From: Candidatus Dadabacteria bacterium
GTDB lineage: Bacteria > Desulfobacterota_D > UBA1144 > Nemesobacterales > Nemesobacteraceae
NCBI GenBank assembly: GCA_951812735.1
Contig: OX638332.1
Location: forward strand, 1,248,732 to 1,312,731
DNA length: 64,000 nucleotides
Direction: 5' to 3'
The notes beneath the pieces were generated by a model. The model did not search any database. It was not told the DNA's origin and saw only the letters and a program-made list of their open reading frames with translations. Both the position numbers and the translations under genes were made by a program. Positions 26,501 through 34,021 of the stretch are shown here, piece by piece. Positions within the stretch are counted from its first letter, which is position 1. Each line of letters opens with the position of its first letter.

Positions 26501-27785
26501 GACGGCTTTTGACGATACGGACCGCCCGAGCGGGAAGATAATACAGGACTGCGTTCACTGCGGGTTCTGTCTTTCATCCTGCCCTACATACCTTGAAACC
26601 GGAAACGAGCTTGATTCTCCGAGAGGCAGAATTCATCTGATAAAAGCTGCGGCGGAGGGAAGAATCCCAATGGGAACCTCGCTTGTAAAACACCTTGATC
26701 TGTGCCTTGGATGTCTTGCCTGTGAAACCGCATGTCCCTCGGGAGTCAAGTATGGAAGCCTGATAGAGATGTCGAGGGGACAGATTGAAAGAAGATTCAA
26801 GAGGGGGCTTGGAGAGAAAATCCTCAGGGCTTTTATCTTCAGAATTTTCCCCTATCCGAGGAGGCTGAGGCTTCTTCTGCCGTTTGTTTATCTGGTAAAG
26901 GTTCTCGGCCTTAAGAAAATTTTTCCGCCTGCTCTTCTAAACAGGCTAAGTCCATCGGCTTCCTCCATGTTTCATATGCTCCCCGAGGTCATCTCTGCTT
27001 TCGGGGAAACTCTTTCCGCTTTTTACCCCGCGCTTGGAGAGAGAAAAAAGAAAGTCGCTCTTCTGAGCGGTTGCGTTCAGGGGGTTTTCTTCCCGGAGAT
27101 AAACAGGGCCACGGTCGAAGTGCTTTGCGCAACAGGTTGCGAAGTTTTTATTCCGCGGAACCAAGGGTGCTGCGGGGCCCTTTCTGTTCACTCCGGAAGA
27201 CTTGAGGAGGGAAGGATGTTTGCGAGACGACTAGTGGATCTTTTCACTGTATTGGAGGTAGACGCCGTGGTCGTTAATTCCGCTGGATGCGGTTCGACCA
27301 TGAAGGAATATGTCGAGATTCTGCGCGGGGACCCGGTTTACTCCGAAGCTGCGGCGCAGCTTTCAGCGAAAACCGTGGATGTCATGGAATTTCTTTCGGA
27401 TACTGGAATAGGGGTGCCACTGCATCCGCTCGATATAAGGGTTACTTATCAGGATGCGTGCCATATTGTCCACGGCCAAGGGATACGGTCGGCTCCAAGA
27501 GAACTTCTGAGAAGTGTCCCAGGACTTAAGTTCACCGAAATGCTGCAGTCGGATCACTGCTGCGGAAGTGCTGGTATATATAATATCGTACAACCCGAGA
27601 TGTCCGCCAAGCTTCTCTCGAGGAAAATACGCGAAGTAGAAAAAGCCGACGCTGATTACCTAGCCGTCGGGAATCCTGGGTGCATGATACAGATCCGCAA
27701 GGGACTGCTCAACTCGGATTCCAAGACCAAGATCGTACATCCCGTCGAAATTCTCAACTGGTCGCTGAAAGGCGGTATCAGTTGA
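26490..27785 (+). CDS. glcF: Glycolate oxidase iron-sulfur subunit GlcF
   Basis: 431 residues from the ATG at 26490 (GGAGGG upstream). Two [4Fe-4S] ferredoxin motifs are present, CVHCGFCLSSCPTY and CLGCLACETACPSG, then two CCG domains: SGCVQGVFFPEIN...GCCGALSVHSG and DACHIVHGQG...HCCGSAGIYN. It passes electrons from GlcD/E to the membrane quinone pool. Confidence 0.94.
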   Translation: MSLETAFDDTDRPSGKIIQDCVHCGFCLSSCPTYLETGNELDSPRGRIHLIKAAAEGRIPMGTSLVKHLDLCLGCLACETACPSGVKYGSLIEMSRGQIERRFKRGLGEKILRAFIFRIFPYPRRLRLLLPFVYLVKVLGLKKIFPPALLNRLSPSASSMFHMLPEVISAFGETLSAFYPALGERKKKVALLSGCVQGVFFPEINRATVEVLCATGCEVFIPRNQGCCGALSVHSGRLEEGRMFARRLVDLFTVLEVDAVVVNSAGCGSTMKEYVEILRGDPVYSEAAAQLSAKTVDVMEFLSDTGIGVPLHPLDIRVTYQDACHIVHGQGIRSAPRELLRSVPGLKFTEMLQSDHCCGSAGIYNIVQPEMSAKLLSRKIREVEKADADYLAVGNPGCMIQIRKGLLNSDSKTKIVHPVEILNWSLKGGIS

Positions 27786-27805
27786 GTGAAGTCGAGGAGG
27801 TGTTT

Positions 27806-28096
27806 TTAACCCAGCACAGAGTCCTTGCAGGCTTTTGCCACGCGAAACTTCAGGACTTTTCTTGCTGGTATGCTGATTACTTCACCGGTAGCAGGGTTTC
27901 TTCCCATTCTGGCACTGCGATTACTAATGACCAGTTTACCGACTCCAGGAATTGTGAACTCTCCTTTTGCTTTTACTTCTTCACACGCAATTGACGCTAT
28001 AGAGTCAATAACGGTTTTGGCTGTCGCCTTTGTTATTCCCGCCTTCTCTGCTAGGCTGCTTGAAAGCTGAGATTTTGTTAATGGTTTTCCGTTCAT
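27806..28096 (-). CDS. HU-family DNA-binding protein
   Basis: 96 residues. A nucleoid protein that bends DNA as a dimer. Residues GRNPATGEVISIPARK form the beta-arm that inserts into the minor groove, preceded by GVGKLVISNRSAR. Three start codons are close together; the ATG at 28096 is best because GGAGG ends seven bases before it, while the ATG at 28102 directly abuts GGAGG. Its promoter lies immediately beside the left end of the IS1595 element. Confidence 0.93.
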   Translation of the reverse strand: MNGKPLTKSQLSSSLAEKAGITKATAKTVIDSIASIACEEVKAKGEFTIPGVGKLVISNRSARMGRNPATGEVISIPARKVLKFRVAKACKDSVLG

Positions 28097-28125
28097 TAAC
28101 ATCCTCCTTAAGATTTCCTTAATAA

Positions 28126-28154
28126 ATTATCGGAGTATTTTGGCTAAAAGTCAA
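28126..28154 (-). promoter_or_regulatory. Promoter of the HU gene
   Basis: Minus strand: TTGACT (28154-28149), 17-bp spacer, GATAAT (28131-28126), a near-consensus promoter. The target duplication of the IS1595 element begins four bases upstream of the -35 box. Confidence 0.75.
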
Positions 28155-28157
28155 TCA

Positions 28158-28165
28158 TTATTATC
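28158..28165. repeat. Target-site duplication, left copy (IS1595 element)
   Basis: TTATTATC, repeated exactly at 30836-30843 on the other side of the element. Confidence 0.92.
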
Positions 28166-28190
28166 GGGGATTACATACTTTGTTAACCAA
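28166..28190 (+). repeat. Left terminal inverted repeat of the IS1595 element
   Basis: 25 bp beginning GGGGATTACATAC and ending TTAACCAA; it pairs with 30811-30835 (two mismatches). Confidence 0.92.
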
Positions 28191-28231
28191 GTAGGAAATA
28201 GAAATGAAACGCAAACTAATTATTAAATCGG

Positions 28232-28690
28232 TTAAGACTTACGAAACCCCAGGGGGACCTGTTTCTTTCTACGAGATGGGGGCTTCTTGGGCATCCTCCG
28301 ACGATAAGAAATTTCAAGAGGAACTCTCGCCATTGGATTCCCGTTTAATTTCACGTCAAACCAATAGATTCCGGGTTGCTGAACCGGAAATTCCTCCACT
28401 TTTACACTGACATAGACTCGATGGTTAAGCGACTCTTGAAACTCTACCTCGCTGTAGTGAGGAGGTAGAGTATCTTCATTAGGAGAAACAGGCTGAATGC
28501 TTATTACTGCTTTGCCTGTGTATTCTCCAGCTACAAATCCAATGAACAGGATAATTGGGAGTTTAAAGGGAGACATTTTCTTTGTGTCTCCTTCAACATC
28601 AACTCTGTTTGGCAACCCCTCTACAGGCATTTTTCCATCTTCTGGAATGGAACCACAAACAAAAGCAATATGCAGATAAGGTGCTTGCAT
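28232..28690 (-). CDS. Cargo gene 4: beta-sandwich protein, DUF6941-like
   Basis: 152 residues, last gene of the cargo operon. It starts MQAPYLHIAFVCGSI, then FKLPIILFIGFVAGEYTGKAVISIQPVSPNE, and later FPVQQPGIYWFDVKLNGNPMARVPLEISY. The pattern of alternating strands ending in a 'pG.Y.f.v..ng' strand resembles DUF6941. There is no signal peptide and the C-terminus is very basic (RRRMPKKPPSRRKKQ). Function unknown. GGAGG lies ten bases before the ATG. It ends 42 bp before the inner edge of the terminal repeat. Confidence 0.65.
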   Translation of the reverse strand: MQAPYLHIAFVCGSIPEDGKMPVEGLPNRVDVEGDTKKMSPFKLPIILFIGFVAGEYTGKAVISIQPVSPNEDTLPPHYSEVEFQESLNHRVYVSVKVEEFPVQQPGIYWFDVKLNGNPMARVPLEISYRRRMPKKPPSRRKKQVPLGFRKS

Positions 28691-28729
28691 TGCGATTTAA
28701 CCTCCGATTTGCAGAGAGTTTTTAGTTTT

Positions 28730-28885
28730 TTATGGGTTTTTTCTTTTTGTTCCTGTTGTTGGTTTCCCCGTTCTTTCCTCAGCTTTTTTCGCTTGGAGAT
28801 AGGCCTTGTCTTTCACAAACATAGCGTCGGCTATCTGCTCAAGCGTTCCCGGAATGTGGGGGATGATTTTTGGTTTTCTGCCCAT
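28730..28885 (-). CDS. Cargo gene 3: 51-residue basic protein
   Basis: ATG at 28885, TAA at 28730-28732. The product begins MGRKPKIIPHIPGTLEQIADAM and ends in a basic tail (KPTTGTKRKNP). The start overlaps the protease stop as TAATG, so translation is coupled; this and the tight packing support a real gene. It resembles small GRKPK..P...GT.EQ.. proteins found beside similar cassettes. Function unknown; the basic ends suggest nucleic-acid or protein binding. Confidence 0.7.
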   Translation of the reverse strand: MGRKPKIIPHIPGTLEQIADAMFVKDKAYLQAKKAEERTGKPTTGTKRKNP

Positions 28886-29418
28886 TAGCGTTTATATCTA
28901 GGTTTTTTCTTGCGATTGTTCTTCCGTACTCTCTTAGCTTTTATTTTTTCATTTTCCTTTCCTATCTCCTCTACGAAATCAATGCTATGGGATGATGGAA
29001 CCTGAAAGGTCATCCACGTATTTTCTTTCTTGTGAGTAATTGCAAGATCGCCTTGGCTGATTATATCCATACCAATTAATATATCCGTATCAAGCAACTT
29101 TGCATCTATAACACGAACTCCAGGAAAAACAACCTTATTTGGAAGGTAGATATTTACGAGATACACACCTGCCTCCCGAGTGCCATTAGCCGTATTATTT
29201 ATTACTTTATCTATCTCTGAAAAGTTGAGAGACTTAACAACGTTTTGTGAAATACAGCTACAAGACGCTCCTGTATCCCATATGGCTTTAAATTTGACAA
29301 TCTCTGGAGGAACTTCTACAGATTCCAGATCGCATGATTCCGATATTCCCACTTCATTTTCGAGAACGTTGACTCTTTTGTTAAACTTAGTGGTAAATGC
29401 AAAACGACGAATAGGCAC
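28885..29418 (-). CDS. Cargo gene 2: clan AA (retropepsin-like) aspartic protease
   Basis: 177 residues from GTG 29418, three bases after the stop of cargo gene 1. The active-site motif AIWDTGASCSCIS is at residues 45-57 (catalytic Asp48 in DTGA) and the flap-side partner block DILIGMDIISQGDLAIT is near 115-130, the standard layout of bacterial single-domain retropepsin-like proteases, which act as dimers. A long basic tail (KAKRVRKNNRKKKPRYKR) follows. No signal peptide, so it is cytoplasmic. Its likely substrate may be a neighbour in the cassette, but nothing in the sequence shows this. Confidence 0.85.
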   Translation of the reverse strand: MPIRRFAFTTKFNKRVNVLENEVGISESCDLESVEVPPEIVKFKAIWDTGASCSCISQNVVKSLNFSEIDKVINNTANGTREAGVYLVNIYLPNKVVFPGVRVIDAKLLDTDILIGMDIISQGDLAITHKKENTWMTFQVPSSHSIDFVEEIGKENEKIKAKRVRKNNRKKKPRYKR

Positions 29419-29420
29419 AA

Positions 29421-29672
29421 TTAACCAGCGACCCTAGAATGAAATGTAGGCGTTTCTTCTTCTTCGGGTCTGAGGCATGGCCTAAGAAGAAATGATCCGG
29501 CCGGATATTTCTTCTTTGCAGAGGTGTAAGCTTCTAATTGGTTCTCATAGAAACCTTCTACTTCCTCTTCATGAATAACTACAAATTCTCCATGGTGTTC
29601 CTTGGCAAATTTCTCTTGGTTTTTTTTGAAGTACTCAAGAGGTCGTTCTAAAGACACAACTTTATCCTCCAC
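29421..29672 (-). CDS. Cargo gene 1: DUF5678-like small protein
   Basis: 83 residues. The middle and end (HHGEFVVIHEEEVEGFYENQLEAYTSAKKKYPAGSFLLRPCLRPEEEETPTFHSRV) match the short beta-alpha domain seen in DUF5678-type proteins, which often sit beside clan AA proteases in cyanobacteria and other phyla. First gene of the cargo operon, with GGAGGATAAAG upstream. Function unknown. Confidence 0.7.
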   Translation of the reverse strand: MEDKVVSLERPLEYFKKNQEKFAKEHHGEFVVIHEEEVEGFYENQLEAYTSAKKKYPAGSFLLRPCLRPEEEETPTFHSRVAG

Positions 29673-29735
29673 CTGTTAATGCTCTTAAAAGTAATACCTA
29701 TTCCTATGTTTCCTAGACAGTACCCAATGAAAACA

Positions 29736-29764
29736 TTTTTACAAAGAAACTTTATTTGTAAAAA
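29736..29764. repeat. Inverted repeat between transposase and cargo operon
   Basis: TTTTTACAAA pairs perfectly with TTTGTAAAAA across nine bases, 40-68 bp downstream of the transposase stop. Its stem ends in U-rich sequence in both directions, so it may separate transposase and cargo transcripts. Confidence 0.5.
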
Positions 29765-29803
29765 CCGGGTTGATTGAACAAAGAACGCAAGGTCTTGTGC
29801 TTT

Positions 29804-30742
29804 CTAGTCAATAAGCTCTTTATACTTGAGTCTCTTTCCATTCATTCCCTTGAAGGTGATCTCTATCTGTTCTATCGTGGCAAGCGGCCTAATGTTATGC
29901 CTGCCTACATACTCATCTATGTATCTCTGAAGGTGTTTTGGACTCATCTTATGGTAAACCCCTGTATGCCCCCTTTTCAACATACTCCAAAATGACTCAA
30001 CACCGTTAGTGTGAGCCTTCCCCCGGATGTATTCCCCTACTCCGTGATTTACTGACTCATGCTTGTAATTCTTTTTCACAAGGCCTTCATAGCTTCTATT
30101 CTGATCCGTATAGACTACAGCCCCTTCTTTCACGGTTTCCGTTACCATCCCTCGAAGCAACACACCGCTTGCCCTCTCTGTTACCTTCGCCTTAACTTTC
30201 CCGCTTCCCCTTTCCTTGATACCTACTACCGGCGTTTTGTCCTGCGGACCGGCTCCTACCATCCGGGGCTTTCTCGACTTGTGCATATTTGAGTACTTCC
30301 CGCCCATGTAAGTCTCGTCAACCTCAACATCGGAAACGAACTTGGCTTCCTGCTGATCTTCAAAAGCCTTCCGTATCCGGTGAGCGAGGAACCATGCCGT
30401 TTTCTGCGTTATCCCTAGATCGTTGGCGAGTTTAGTGCTTGGTACACCCTTAAGGTTTGTATTTAACAGATACATTGCCATAAGCCACTTATGAAGAGAA
30501 ATATTGCTTTCCGCAAGTATGCTTTTGGTACGGACGCTGAAGAACTTCCGGCAGTCCTTACAGCGGTACGGCATTTTGTGTTTCATAGTTACTGTTCTTA
30601 CACTTCCACAATGCGGGCAGAACCTCTTTTTGCCGTCTTTTCCCCAACGCCTTTCTGCAAAAAACTTCTCGGCAGATTCCTCATCCGGGAATCTTTTAAA
30701 GAATTTGTAAAAGCTTATTTTCTCCGTCTTTTTCTCGCTCAT
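29804..30742 (-). CDS. IS1595-family transposase (ISXO2-like)
   Basis: 312 residues. An N-terminal zinc ribbon (C42PHC45 ... C61KDC64) is followed by a helix-turn-helix (PSTKLANDLGITQKTAWFLAHRIR) and the ISXO2-like DDE core: Asp142 in VEVDETYMGG, Asp213 in VVYTDQNRSY and Glu249 in HTNGVESFWSMLKRG. No frameshift; all catalytic residues are present, so it is probably active. Ribosome site AAAGGAG. It could act in trans on other units with matching ends, such as the tnpB unit at 50.9 kb. Confidence 0.95.
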   Translation of the reverse strand: MSEKKTEKISFYKFFKRFPDEESAEKFFAERRWGKDGKKRFCPHCGSVRTVTMKHKMPYRCKDCRKFFSVRTKSILAESNISLHKWLMAMYLLNTNLKGVPSTKLANDLGITQKTAWFLAHRIRKAFEDQQEAKFVSDVEVDETYMGGKYSNMHKSRKPRMVGAGPQDKTPVVGIKERGSGKVKAKVTERASGVLLRGMVTETVKEGAVVYTDQNRSYEGLVKKNYKHESVNHGVGEYIRGKAHTNGVESFWSMLKRGHTGVYHKMSPKHLQRYIDEYVGRHNIRPLATIEQIEITFKGMNGKRLKYKELID

Positions 30743-30774
30743 AACTGGTCTCCTTTTGTCTCTCTATGGTTAAC

Positions 30775-30803
30775 ATTCTACCAGTTATATTAAAACTTGT
30801 CAA
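30775..30803 (-). promoter_or_regulatory. Promoter of the IS1595 transposase
   Basis: Minus strand: TTGACA (30803-30798), 17-bp spacer, TAGAAT (30780-30775), just inside the right terminal repeat. Confidence 0.72.
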
Positions 30804-30810
30804 GGGGTTT

Positions 30811-30835
30811 TTGGTTAACAAGGTATATAATCCCC
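30811..30835 (-). repeat. Right terminal inverted repeat of the IS1595 element
   Basis: On the minus strand it begins GGGGATTATATAC and ends TTAACCAA; it pairs with 28166-28190. Confidence 0.92.
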
Positions 30836-30843
30836 TTATTATC
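30836..30843. repeat. Target-site duplication, right copy (IS1595 element)
   Basis: TTATTATC, identical to 28158-28165. Confidence 0.92.
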
Positions 30844-30951
30844 CGTTGTGCTTACTAGCACACTACGTGAGGTTGTGAAGTTGCAGTCTCACATGATGAG
30901 AGAAGGGTTGTTCAGAAACTGGTTATTTTAATTTGCTGATATGATTTGACC

Positions 30952-31386
30952 GTCAATGATTATGTTTATATTGTTTCCACATGACTACCCAAATTTTGAG
31001 AAGAAACACACGCGAGTTGTAACGGCGAACTTGCTGATATACGTGGATTGAGTACCACTTGTCTTCACTGCGTTCTCCGTTTTTCCTTGACCTCTCAATG
31101 TCGTTTCAATATCTTTTCAAGTGCTGTGATTTGCGTTGAGACGAGGTGAGAATCATTCAGACTGCGACTGTGGCTTTTCATGCTGTCAAGCTGATATGCG
31201 TGGATTGGGTACCACCTGAGTTCACTTAAGTCGCGGAGCTGGCCTTTGACTATCAAACGGGGGTCACCGAACACTGTTTTGGAAGGTGCCTCTAAGCAAA
31301 TGACAAGGGTTCTCCGCATCGGAGTGACCGCACCTCGTCTTAACGCTGTTTTTTTGTTCTCGTTTTTCATTTAATCCCAACAACTG
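30952..31386 (-). ncRNA. Non-coding end of the IS1111-type element; probable guide (bridge/seek) RNA region
   Basis: 435 bp downstream of the transposase. It holds two direct repeats of 37 bp (31033-31069 and 31190-31226, 32/37 matching), each starting GCTGATAT. The left element boundary carries the same TTGCTGATAT (30933-30942). In IS1111-type elements the guide RNA comes from this side of the transposase. RNA ends and folding were not determined. A 91-codon minus frame (31095-31370) crosses one repeat and shows no family likeness. Confidence 0.45.
31033..31226. repeat. Pair of 37-bp direct repeats in the IS non-coding end
   Basis: Copies at 31033-31069 and 31190-31226, 157 bp apart, differ at five positions. 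The shared core includes CGTGGATTG and GTACCAC. Confidence 0.85.
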
Positions 31387-32586
31387 TCACGCCGCCTCGT
31401 TTATTGCGCGCATTTCATGGCAGACTATGTCCCACACGAAGCCCAGAAGCTCCCTGGCGATGGCCACGGTAATCACTTTGGTGTCTTTACCTGCCATGGA
31501 CATCTTCAAGTAGCGGCCGCATAACCGTTTCTGGGCTGTCCACGAGACCTGCTGAGCATACTCAGAAGCATCCTTGGCCTTTTGGCGGAGATGCTTGGTC
31601 CTGCGTGCGGGGAAACGATAGCCCCAGGCGCATTCCACCAGCATGCTCCGGGCATGTTTGTTTCCAGTCCGAGTAATTCTTCCCTGATGTCTCCTTGCTC
31701 CGCTGCTGTGTTCCGTGGGTACCAGACCGACATAGGAGAACAATTGCTCAGGTTTGTGGAAACGGCTTATGTCTCCAAGCTCCGCCATCAGTACAGTAGC
31801 AGAGAGCTTGTCAATCCCCCGGAGAGCCACAAGCGCTTCCACCACCGGAGCCAGCGACCACCGCTCCCTCGCGACATCTATCTGCTTTGAGACTTCAGAC
31901 ACTCTTCGATCCGCTTCTTTCACTGCGTTTATGTATTCCTGAAGCACGACCTGCTGTAGACGGTGGGCAAGCACCACAGACTCAAGCCAGTTGTAGTGCG
32001 CCCGGGTCCAGCGACTTTTTCCCGACCAACTGCAGCCGCGACGCAGCAGATAGGCGTTTAGCTGCTGACGTGCGGCATGTCGCTGCTTTACCATGTCCTG
32101 ACGCGCTCTCACCAAATCTCGTACGGCTTCCTGCTGAGTGTCCGGAACCCACACCGGAGCCAGACTCCCCGCGCGCAGCATCTGCGCGAGCTTTAGGGAA
32201 TCCCTTCTGTCGTTCTTTATTCTGTCACCTGGATTCTTGGGAACAAGGGATGGAGCGACAACTACGCAATCATGTCCCATCTCCACCAACTGCCTGTACA
32301 ACACGTACCCGCAGGGTCCCGCCTCGTAACAAAACAAAACTTTGTCCGAATACTTCTCTTTCAGACGACATGCCAGCTTACGCACGGACTTCGGTTCGTT
32401 GGGGATCTCTCCCCAGTATTGCGGCGGACTGAATATCTCCCCGTCAGCTGTTGCAACGGCGATACTATCTTTGTGTACATCCAGCCCTATGTAGGCGGAG
32501 TAACGGCTTAAGGGGAAAGTCTCTTCCCTGTTTTTCTGACTCAGAACCCCTTCCACAGGCTCTGCCTTCGTGGTAATGTCTTGCAT
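31387..32586 (-). CDS. IS110-family transposase (DEDD/Ser recombinase)
   Basis: 399 residues. N-terminal RuvC-like DEDD domain: Asp36 in YIGLDVHKDS, Glu88 in CYEAGPCGY, Asp126 and Asp129 in KNDRRDSLKLA. C-terminal Transposase_20 domain: LRGIDKLSATVLMAELGDISRF, SYVGLVPTEHSSG and RRHQGRITRTGNKHARSMLVECAW, with the serine nucleophile region. The frame is intact. The enzyme works with an element-encoded guide RNA. Confidence 0.95.
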   Translation of the reverse strand: MQDITTKAEPVEGVLSQKNREETFPLSRYSAYIGLDVHKDSIAVATADGEIFSPPQYWGEIPNEPKSVRKLACRLKEKYSDKVLFCYEAGPCGYVLYRQLVEMGHDCVVVAPSLVPKNPGDRIKNDRRDSLKLAQMLRAGSLAPVWVPDTQQEAVRDLVRARQDMVKQRHAARQQLNAYLLRRGCSWSGKSRWTRAHYNWLESVVLAHRLQQVVLQEYINAVKEADRRVSEVSKQIDVARERWSLAPVVEALVALRGIDKLSATVLMAELGDISRFHKPEQLFSYVGLVPTEHSSGARRHQGRITRTGNKHARSMLVECAWGYRFPARRTKHLRQKAKDASEYAQQVSWTAQKRLCGRYLKMSMAGKDTKVITVAIARELLGFVWDIVCHEMRAINEAA

Positions 32587-32743
32587 GATTGACCTCCTTA
32601 ACCAGAAAATGTCTTATTGTCTTCAGCATAACCGCGCCCTTGAAGACTCGAAGGTCAAATCATTATGACTAACTACACAAGTCGCTGGATTCTTGATAAT
32701 GTATAAATATCCTTTTTTATTGAATTTTTGGGTGGAAGGCTAA

Positions 32744-33883
32744 ATGAGATCCTGGTTCAGGGAAAAGAAAAAGAGAAACTGGTTAGTTCTGCTTCTAATA
32801 TTCTTGGGTTTCCTTCTAGTTCTTGTTTTGCTGTATGCGAAATTTCTTCATGAAAGGGAATCGAGTGTGCGGCATCACTCTGAAGAGAACATCCAAAGGT
32901 CCGTAAAAGTAATGGTGCCTGTTGCGTCTTCGGGTTTAATCTACACAGAGGTTCTCGGAAGGGTACGTGGCAAGCAGACCGTCTTGGTCCGCGCGACGGT
33001 TTCGGGATGGGTAAAGCAGATCAATTCCGGCCGGGGTCAGCAAATAGAAAAGGACGATACCATCCTTGAGCTTTACGATTACCGCGTGGAAACCCGGCTT
33101 GACGAAGCGAAGTACAATCTTGAGTCCGCCAGAGGAAAGCTTGCCGAGGCCGACAGAGTATACCGAAGAAACGTGGCTCTTTTCGAGAAGGGAATAGTAT
33201 CTGAGGATGAGACCGAAGCGTCGCGGAACCTGCTTGAAACCGCCTCGGCCGGTGTAAAAGCACTTGAAGCTTTTTACAATAGGGCCAAGTGGAATTATGA
33301 AAACCTTAAAATCCGTTCCCCTATCCAAGGTCAGGTTGTTGAAATCGCTCCCGACATCGGACAGGAAACAAGGAACGGGGACGTGGTGGCTAAGGTTGTT
33401 AACCTAAGTGGCAGGAAAGTAATAGCTGGTGTAGACGTGTCGGTTGCCAGGAGCGTTAAACGTGGAGATGTTCTGGAAGTGTTCCTCGCAAGAGATGGAA
33501 CTGTTGAAACCGTCGAGGGCGAAGTTGATGGCGTGAGTCCGGGTTCTGATGATTTCTCGGGAACCTATGATATTGAGATTGCCATATCCGATCCCTCAGT
33601 GAAATGGTGGCCCGGAGAAATAGTTTCCGTAAAAATACCGGTGCAGAAATTTGATAATGTCGTCAAAATCCCCAAAACGGCCATCTTGTCCGACAGTAAA
33701 GAAGCTTTCTCTTTCGTGCTGGTCGAGAAAAACGAAGAAGTTTCGAAGGTTAAGGTGAAACCCAGCTGGATTAACGATAACTCCGCCTACATAGCTTTTG
33801 ATTCGCTTCCCCCGGATTCCAGAATCATAACCGAGGGGAACTTCGGTCTGCTTCCTGGTCAGATGGTAAGGATTGTCGATTGA
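32744..33883 (+). CDS. RND efflux periplasmic adaptor (membrane-fusion protein)
   Basis: 379 residues. An N-terminal membrane anchor (residues 13-33) leads into a lipoyl half-motif (VLVRATVSGWVKQINSGRGQQIEKDDTILELYD), a coiled-coil hairpin (about 120-185), the second lipoyl half (IRSPIQGQVVEIAPDIGQETRNGDVVAKVV) and beta-barrel/MP domains ending in LLPGQMVRIVD. It links an inner-membrane RND pump to an outer-membrane channel. Its expected permease partner directly downstream is only a stub (33890-34021); an intact related permease stands at 39862. Confidence 0.92.
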   Translation: MRSWFREKKKRNWLVLLLIFLGFLLVLVLLYAKFLHERESSVRHHSEENIQRSVKVMVPVASSGLIYTEVLGRVRGKQTVLVRATVSGWVKQINSGRGQQIEKDDTILELYDYRVETRLDEAKYNLESARGKLAEADRVYRRNVALFEKGIVSEDETEASRNLLETASAGVKALEAFYNRAKWNYENLKIRSPIQGQVVEIAPDIGQETRNGDVVAKVVNLSGRKVIAGVDVSVARSVKRGDVLEVFLARDGTVETVEGEVDGVSPGSDDFSGTYDIEIAISDPSVKWWPGEIVSVKIPVQKFDNVVKIPKTAILSDSKEAFSFVLVEKNEEVSKVKVKPSWINDNSAYIAFDSLPPDSRIITEGNFGLLPGQMVRIVD

Positions 33884-33889
33884 TTCCCC

Positions 33890-34021
33890 ATGCATATTGC
33901 TGATTTCTCAGTAAAGAATTCCGTTTTGGTAAACTTTGTTATGGGGGCCATAATAATTATGGGGTTCCTGTTCACTCTTTCCCTTCCGGGGGTGTCCGGC
34001 CTCAGCGGGAGCGGTTCCTGA
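33890..34021 (+). pseudogene. Truncated RND permease stub
   Basis: ATG at 33890, six bases after the adaptor stop, encodes MHIADFSVKNSVLVNFVMG and then AIIIMGFLFTLSLPG before a short unrelated tail and TGA at 34019. It aligns with the first 34 residues of the intact permease at 39862 (MHIADFSVRNSFFVNLLMG). The remaining ~1,000 residues are missing. The stub's tail overlaps the end of the converging cysteine desulfurase by 20 bp. The DNA differs at many third positions, so it is an old paralogue and not a recent duplicate. Confidence 0.82.

Larger units (their letters stand above)
28166..30835. mobile_element. IS1595-family transposable element with four cargo genes (2,670 bp)
   Basis: Ends are 25-bp inverted repeats at 28166-28190 and 30811-30835, starting GGGGATTACATAC and GGGGATTATATAC and matching at 23 of 25 positions. 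A perfect 8-bp duplication TTATTATC flanks them, the length made by IS1595-family transposases. Inside, all on the minus strand, are the IS1595 transposase and four tightly packed cargo genes. The IS1595 family is known to include members with passenger genes. The element looks complete and recent, because the duplication is intact and the transposase open. Confidence 0.92.
30941..32663. mobile_element. IS110/IS1111-type insertion sequence
   Basis: An 11-bp perfect inverted repeat, ATGATTTGACC (30941-30951) and GGTCAAATCAT (32653-32663), brackets the transposase gene. Short inverted repeats near the ends are typical of the IS1111 subgroup; other IS110 elements lack them. The transposase stop leaves 446 bp of non-coding DNA on its 3' side and only 77 bp on its 5' side, which also fits IS1111. 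The exact ends may lie a few bases outside the repeats. Confidence 0.7.

Noticed and set aside
31095..31370. A 91-codon minus-strand frame in the IS1111-type non-coding end
   Set aside because: It runs through a 37-bp repeat, shows no family likeness or good ribosome site, and lies where the guide RNA is expected.
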